This document shows positions 59,524 to 64,000 of a stretch of DNA of 64,000 nucleotides, piece after piece (within the stretch, counting starts at the first letter, position 1; every line of letters starts with the position of its first letter). Below the pieces are notes generated by a model. It ran no database searches. It was not told the origin of the DNA and was given only the letters and a program-made list of their open reading frames with translations. The position numbers and the translations under genes are program-made. The stretch lies in contig NZ_FMYF01000002.1 in NCBI RefSeq assembly GCF_900092135.1, forward strand, positions 224,984-288,983. Direction: 5' to 3'. Origin of the DNA: Raineyella antarctica (GTDB taxonomy: Bacteria; Actinomycetota; Actinomycetes; Propionibacteriales; Propionibacteriaceae).

Positions 59524-61452
59524 TCACCTCACCACGACGAGAACGATGACACCGACCGCCAGGACCGCGATCGCCTGCAGGTAGTACTGGTGCAGCAGCC
59601 CGGTCTGCGGGCGGCGGGCCAGGCGTCCGAGCCGGCGGACCTGGCCGGCCAGGCCCTCGACCCCGGCGTCGACCAGACGGTCGTCGAAGGCCCCCGCGTC
59701 GGCCGCTGTTCGCTGCACGCCGCCAGCCGCGCCGATCACCGCCCTGTCGAGCACCCGGTCGTCGAACCGGCTGAGGCCCCCGGCCGCGCCCCGCACAGCG
59801 GAGGCGGTACCGGTGACAGCCCGGTCGAGCACCCGGTCGTCGAAGCGCGCCAGCCCCTCGGCGAGGGCCAGGGTGGGTCGGACGACCACGGCGCGTACGC
59901 CCCGCTCCAGCCCCAGCCAGTCCAGGGCCCATCGGGGCTCGGGGACGTAGCGGCGCCACACCAGCAGCAGCACCAGCAGCGCGAGCACCGCCGAGACCAC
60001 CAGTTCCACCGGCCCCGGGTGGACGGGGCTGGCGGCCGAGACCCCCGACCGGGCTACCACGGACGGCAACGTCAGCAGGCCCAGGACGGCCGCGGCCGCG
60101 GCGAGGATGCCGACGGGCAGCTGTTCGAGCAGGCCGACGTGGCGGGTACCGGGCTCCTCCTCGTCCAGGTGCCCCTCGGCCTCGCCGGGACCGGTGCCGG
60201 GGACGCCGCGCCAGATGACGACCAGGACCTTGCCGGCGTATGCGGCGGACAGCGCAGCGGCGGCCAGGCCGACCGCGTAGAGCCAGGGCGAGGCCTCCAG
60301 TGCGCCGGCCAGCACCGCATCCTTGGTCGCCCACAGCGACAGGGGCACCAGGCCGGCCAGCGACAGCGCGGCGACGGTGGCGAAGATCCCCAGGGCGCGC
60401 CAGCGCCGGGCCACGCCCGGCAGGCCGGCCAGCTGCTTGGTACCCAGGGCGCTCAGCCAGGCCCCGGCGGCCAGGAAGAGCGCCGCCTTGGTCGCGGCGT
60501 GGGCGACCAGGTGGGCGGCGCCACCGCTGACCGTGCCGACCCCCGCGCCCAGGACGACGAAGCCGAGCTGGGCCGAGGTCGAGGCGGCGAGCAGTTGCTT
60601 CAGGTCCCGTTGGGCGAGGGCGACCACACCGAGCAGCAGTGCGGTGAGCGCCCCGACCCAGGCCGCGGCCGGGCCGGCCCAGGAGGTGGCGGCGAGCAGC
60701 GGTTGGGCCCGCAGCAGCAGGTAGCCGCCCATCGCCACCATCGCCGCCGAGTGCAGCAGCGCGCTGACCGGGCTGGGACCCTTCATCGCCCCGGACAGCC
60801 AGAACGAGAACGGCAGCTGGGCCGCCTTGCCCAGCGCGGCGACCAGCACCCCGGCGGCGATCACCTGGCGCCAGGCCGGCTGCGCGGCGGGAAGGTCTGC
60901 CAGCGCCAGGCCGGCCCCGCCGGCGAGCGCGGCCGCGGCGGCGACGTACAGGCCCAGGTCGGCCGTACGGGTGGTCAGGAACGCGGTCAGGCCGGCGGAC
61001 ACCCGGTCCTGGTCGCGCCACCAGAAGCCGATCAGCGCGTACGAGGTGGCCCCCATCACCTCCCACGCGACCAGCAGCGTCGGCAGCGTTCCGGCCGTCG
61101 CCGTGACCAGCGCGGCAGCCGAGAACAGCAGCATCAGGCCGTGGAAGCGGCCCTGGGACCGCTTGATGTCGGCGGCGGAGAACACCAGCACCAGCAGCGT
61201 GACCAGGGCCACTGTCGGCACGATCATCGCCGACAGGGCGTCGACGCCGAGGGCGAACCGACTACCGGCCAGGAACGCGACCCCCACGGCCGGGCGGCCG
61301 AACGCGACCACCACCGCCAGCACCGTCGTCAGGGCGGAGGTGGCCAGGGACACCGGTGCGGCCACCCGGTCGCGGCCGGGGACCAGCGGCAGCACCGCGC
61401 CGACCACGGCGGGCAGCAGGACCAGGAGCCAGAGGGCGGTGTCCATCGTCAT
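59524..61452 (-). CDS. nuoL: NADH-quinone oxidoreductase subunit L (nuo-like) with repeated C terminus
   Basis: A 642-residue antiporter-like subunit. Core motifs: LLVAWEVMGATSYALIGFWW, AALGKAAQLPFSFWLSGAMKGPSPVSALLHSA and LAHAATKAALFLAAG-type helix (HAATKAALFL). After the usual membrane core a hydrophilic part holds three related repeats (ARFDDRVLDRAV, SRFDDRVLDRAV, GAFDDRLVDAGV) that would form an amphipathic, lateral-helix-like arm before the last membrane helix. Starts two bases after nuoK. Confidence 0.9.
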   Translation of the reverse strand: MTMDTALWLLVLLPAVVGAVLPLVPGRDRVAAPVSLATSALTTVLAVVVAFGRPAVGVAFLAGSRFALGVDALSAMIVPTVALVTLLVLVFSAADIKRSQGRFHGLMLLFSAAALVTATAGTLPTLLVAWEVMGATSYALIGFWWRDQDRVSAGLTAFLTTRTADLGLYVAAAAALAGGAGLALADLPAAQPAWRQVIAAGVLVAALGKAAQLPFSFWLSGAMKGPSPVSALLHSAAMVAMGGYLLLRAQPLLAATSWAGPAAAWVGALTALLLGVVALAQRDLKQLLAASTSAQLGFVVLGAGVGTVSGGAAHLVAHAATKAALFLAAGAWLSALGTKQLAGLPGVARRWRALGIFATVAALSLAGLVPLSLWATKDAVLAGALEASPWLYAVGLAAAALSAAYAGKVLVVIWRGVPGTGPGEAEGHLDEEEPGTRHVGLLEQLPVGILAAAAAVLGLLTLPSVVARSGVSAASPVHPGPVELVVSAVLALLVLLLVWRRYVPEPRWALDWLGLERGVRAVVVRPTLALAEGLARFDDRVLDRAVTGTASAVRGAAGGLSRFDDRVLDRAVIGAAGGVQRTAADAGAFDDRLVDAGVEGLAGQVRRLGRLARRPQTGLLHQYYLQAIAVLAVGVIVLVVVR

Positions 61453-61454
61453 CC

Positions 61455-61757
61455 TCACTCCTTCAGCTCGGTGGCCATGTCGGTCATGTCCGTCTCGCTG
61501 CGGCGGTGCAGCAACGTGGCCACGGCGAACCCCATCGCCATCTCCAGCGTCATGGCCGCGATCACCAGCATCAGCAGGACCTGGCCGGTGGGGTCGGGGG
61601 CGAGGAACCACCAGAAGCCGGCGCCGGCCAGGATCACCGCGTTGATCATGAGTTCCAGGCCCATCATCACCATCACCACTACCTGCTGGGAGATCGCGCC
61701 GTACAGGCCGACGGCGAAGATCGCCGCGGCGATCAGCAGTGTCGCCTCGAGGGTCAT
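61455..61757 (-). CDS. nuoK: NADH-quinone oxidoreductase subunit K (nuo-like)
   Basis: A 100-residue, three-helix membrane subunit. The conserved glutamates of the proton path are in MMGLELMINAVILAG (TM2) and IAAMTLEMAMGFAVATLL (TM3). Its ATG overlaps the nuoJ stop as ATGA. The C-terminal tail is polar. Confidence 0.92.
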   Translation of the reverse strand: MTLEATLLIAAAIFAVGLYGAISQQVVVMVMMGLELMINAVILAGAGFWWFLAPDPTGQVLLMLVIAAMTLEMAMGFAVATLLHRRSETDMTDMATELKE

Positions 61758-62320
61758 CGTCCGACACCTCCCGGCTGCGGATCGTCCGGCGCACCCCGCA
61801 GGTCGTCGCCGTAGCGGTCGTAGCGGGTGCGCGCGGAGGCGAGCACGACCCCGGCGACGATGGTGGCGACCATCACCGGGCTGATCACCGTCATCACCAG
61901 CATCTTGTGCCCCATCAGTGCCTCGCCCAGGGCCCGGGTGGCGTCCGGCGGCGGGCTCCCGCGGCGGGCGGGCCAGTCGACCAGCAATACGCCGGCGGCC
62001 AGGACCAGGAAGGTGCCGATGGCCGCCGCGAGGGCGAGCCTCTTGTCGTGCACCATGCTCATCGGCATCAGCGCGGGGTTCATGCCCATGAACATGACCA
62101 TGTAGACCGCCATGATCGCCATCTCCATGACCATCATCAGGATCACGACGACGCCGACATAGGTCTGCTGCAGGAAGAGCACCTGCAGGCCGACCGCGAC
62201 GAAGGAGACAGCCAGGGCGTACGTCGCCCGCGCCATCGAGTCGACGACGAAGACCGCCGCGCCGGCCAGGACGGCCAGCACCCCCAGTACCCAGAAGGCC
62301 ACGTCGGCGACCACGCTCAT
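61754..62320 (-). CDS. nuoJ: NADH-quinone oxidoreductase subunit J (nuo-like)
   Basis: A 188-residue membrane subunit with five hydrophobic segments. TM3 contains the Met/Val-rich YVGVVVILMMVMEMAIMAVYMVMF-type helix (YVGVVVILMMVMEM), with an unusual number of methionines compared with standard NuoJ (which has YVGAIMVLFLF). Overlaps both neighbours (ATGA with nuoH before and nuoK after). The Met-rich form and the absence of nuoI suggest a variant complex. Confidence 0.88.
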   Translation of the reverse strand: MSVVADVAFWVLGVLAVLAGAAVFVVDSMARATYALAVSFVAVGLQVLFLQQTYVGVVVILMMVMEMAIMAVYMVMFMGMNPALMPMSMVHDKRLALAAAIGTFLVLAAGVLLVDWPARRGSPPPDATRALGEALMGHKMLVMTVISPVMVATIVAGVVLASARTRYDRYGDDLRGAPDDPQPGGVGR

Positions 62321-63276
62321 CCCCTTCCCGCCGCGACCACCGCGACGACCAGGTCCTGCACCAGGACGGCCGGCAGCAGTACCAGCCAGCCGACCTCCAT
62401 CAGCTTGTCCGGCCGCAGCACCGGCAGCCGGCGCCGCAGTCCGACCAGGGCCGCGAGCAGCACGGCCGTCTTGACCAGCACCCAGGCCCAGTCGGGCAGG
62501 AGCGGACCGGCGCCACCGCCAAGGAACATCGGGACAGCGAAGGCCGCACCGGCGGCCAGGAGGGCGTAGCGGCCGAGCTCGAACACCAGCCGGTCCACGC
62601 CCGACAGCTCGGCCCGCACCCCACCGGCCAGGTCGGCGCCGATCGCCGCCGCGAAGGGCCCCCAGACCGAGAACGCCGTCACGCCCAGGCAGTACACGAC
62701 GAAGGCCACCGGCATCCAGACGACGAACCACAGGCCGTGCTGCGCCGCGGCGACCGCGCCGACATTCAGACTCTGCGCCGCGATCGGCGGCGCGACCAAG
62801 GCGAACATCAACGGCAGTTCGTAGCCCAGCCCCAGCGCGAGGAAGCGGTAGCCGCCGACCAGGGAGGGGGCGGAGTTGGCGCCCCACCCGACCAGCCAGA
62901 CGAACGCCCAGACCAGCACGTCCATCGCGTTGAACCACACCACGCCGACGTCGAGGTCGAACACGGTCCATCGCCCCAGCGGCACGACGGCCACCATCAG
63001 CAGGGCCGCGACCAGCAGGCCGGCACCCCCGATCCGCCAGAGCAACGAGTCCGGCTCGATGGTCGTCCGTCGGCGCTGCCGCATCAGCCGGGCCGCCTCG
63101 GCGAACGGCCGGCGGAGCCCGACACCTGCGCCGGCCGCGCCGTTCCCCCGGGCGGAGAGCACGCCGTCCAGCACGGCGGCCAGCATGACCAGGCAGCCGA
63201 GGATTGCCGCCGCGAGCAGCGACCAGACCGGTGCCGCGGCCTGGACCGCCGTGGCCAGGGGGACGAGTTCAGGCAT
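62317..63276 (-). CDS. nuoH: NADH-quinone oxidoreductase subunit H (nuo-like)
   Basis: A 319-residue membrane subunit with about eight helices. Family features: RRPFAEAARLMRQRRRT (quinone-side loop), YELPLMFALVAPPI with the conserved acidic residue, and the C-terminal LMEVGWLVLLPAVL. The segment that in classical NuoH reads ESELVAGFHTEYSG is replaced by GADLAGGVRAELSGVDRLVFELGRYA, keeping Glu residues. It overlaps the preceding gene by 8 bases. No nuoI gene lies between it and nuoJ. Confidence 0.88.
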   Translation of the reverse strand: MPELVPLATAVQAAAPVWSLLAAAILGCLVMLAAVLDGVLSARGNGAAGAGVGLRRPFAEAARLMRQRRRTTIEPDSLLWRIGGAGLLVAALLMVAVVPLGRWTVFDLDVGVVWFNAMDVLVWAFVWLVGWGANSAPSLVGGYRFLALGLGYELPLMFALVAPPIAAQSLNVGAVAAAQHGLWFVVWMPVAFVVYCLGVTAFSVWGPFAAAIGADLAGGVRAELSGVDRLVFELGRYALLAAGAAFAVPMFLGGGAGPLLPDWAWVLVKTAVLLAALVGLRRRLPVLRPDKLMEVGWLVLLPAVLVQDLVVAVVAAGRG

Positions 63277-64000
63277 GCGACTCCTCCTGGGCCTTCGTAC
63301 GTCCGGGGTCCAGTTCGTGCAGGTCGAGGCCGGCCACGACCAGCCGGGCCGCGGCCAGGTCCAGCCCGACGACCAGATCCGGCAGGGCGGACACCGGGAA
63401 CGGCTGCAGGGGAGCCAGCCCGCCGCGGCCGGCCCGATCCAGCATGGCCAGCAGCCGGTCGTACGTGTCCCCGGCCAGCCCGGCCGGCAGGTCGCGGGCG
63501 GACAGGTCATCGGGGCCGAGCGGAGCGAGCCGACGCAGGGACCACCGCAGGATCACCGATCGGCGCACCCGGCGGTCCAGTCGCTGCAGGCGCTCGGCGG
63601 CGTGCCCGTCCCCGTCCAGCAAGTCGTCGCGTACGCGGCGCGCCTCGGCCGCGGCAGCGTCCCAGCCCGCCAGGGCGAGCAGTGACACCACGTTGTCGAG
63701 GGAACGTACGGCTCCGGTCGCGGAGACCTCGTCCGCCTGGTCCGCCTCGTCCGGGCCGGGGGCCAGGACCTCGGCCTCGGCCGCGGCGATGACGTCGCCG
63801 TGCAGGGTGCAGTGCAGCACCAGGCCGGCCGGCCAGTACGGCAGGACGGGCCCGAGGGGCACGTGCAGGACGTCCATCTCCAGGCCGTCGCGATCCGGCC
63901 CACCCTTGGCCAGCGCGATCCCGCCCGGCGACATGTCCATGTCCATGTCCATATCCATGTCCATGTCGCCGTGGTCCATGCCGCCCATGTCCATGTCGCC
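63269..64000 (-). CDS. Asp/Met-rich protein of the nuo-like operon, 5' end outside window
   Basis: At least 243 residues; the frame is still open at the window edge, so the true start is probably beyond it. The N-terminal part is a run of Met-Asp pairs with Gly and His (DMGGMDHGDMDMDMD), a likely metal-binding tail, then MSPGGIALAKGGPDRDGLEMDVLHVPLGPVLPYWPAG and a helical C-terminal part. I do not recognise a named family, but it is encoded in one unit with nuoH. It might be an accessory or assembly subunit of the complex. Confidence 0.7.
   Translation of the reverse strand, partial: GDMDMGGMDHGDMDMDMDMDMDMSPGGIALAKGGPDRDGLEMDVLHVPLGPVLPYWPAGLVLHCTLHGDVIAAAEAEVLAPGPDEADQADEVSATGAVRSLDNVVSLLALAGWDAAAAEARRVRDDLLDGDGHAAERLQRLDRRVRRSVILRWSLRRLAPLGPDDLSARDLPAGLAGDTYDRLLAMLDRAGRGGLAPLQPFPVSALPDLVVGLDLAAARLVVAGLDLHELDPGRTKAQEESHA

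Overview
The window is GC-rich DNA (about 70% by eye, strong G/C third positions, GTG and TTG starts) from an actinomycete. Supporting marks are a DUF222/HNH (13E12-type) protein, actinobacterial DUF3105, DUF4386 and DUF2249 proteins, two arsenate reductases of the LMW-phosphatase type used with mycothiol, and a respiratory nuo-type operon of actinobacterial form. Propionibacteriales is a reasonable guess but is not proven by the sequence.

Layout. 1-2.5 kb: end of a four-carbon acid-sugar operon on the minus strand (otnK-otnI-deoR) with a candidate DeoR operator. 2.6-13.3 kb: accessory metabolism, namely a DUF222/HNH protein, a GNAT and two SRPBCC proteins, a MmyB-type regulator divergent from an aldo/keto reductase - carboxymuconolactone decarboxylase - aldo/keto reductase - cupin operon, a third aldo/keto reductase, an E2-type acyltransferase and an unrecognised small protein. 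13.9-31.7 kb: the most striking part, a two-gene Tc (ABC) insecticidal-type toxin locus. It has a 2498-residue TcB-TcC (SpvB/RHS) fusion with an unrecognised C-terminal cargo domain, a 3220-residue TcA with peptidoglycan-binding-like repeats at its N terminus, and a small nucleotidyltransferase whose start overlaps the TcA stop. 31.7-32.8 kb: a more AT-rich stretch with an unknown repeat protein. 32.9-36.5 kb: a duplicated gene end and hairpin repeats flanking a zinc-ribbon protein and a PrsW-type membrane protease, followed by an intact FAD disulfide oxidoreductase.

36.6-43.3 kb: a large arsenic island. One arm is arsC-acr3 divergent from arsR. The other is an operon of a CoA-disulfide-reductase-like flavoenzyme, arsD, arsA and a second arsenate reductase. 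Both promoter regions carry dyads fitting ATYGA-N6-TCRAT, so one ArsR probably controls both. 43.3-48 kb: a TetR regulator divergent from a DUF4386 membrane protein with two strong dyads between them, a VOC protein, an alpha/beta hydrolase and a butanediol-dehydrogenase-like enzyme. 48-50.5 kb: a copper-type operon (YHS protein - multicopper oxidase - DUF3105) behind a CsoR-like palindrome. 50.8-52.8 kb: a thiol-redox operon (thioredoxin-like, CcdA, membrane-anchored redoxin). 53-56.4 kb: DUF2249, a threonine-synthase-like PLP enzyme and a second, orphan arsA.

56.6-64 kb: a minus-strand complex-I-type membrane operon (an Asp/Met-rich protein, then nuoH, J, K, L, M, N) running off the window end. 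Short in-frame tandem repeats recur in many unrelated genes. Intergenic hairpins at gene ends are common. No tRNA, rRNA, CRISPR array, intact insertion sequence or origin was seen.
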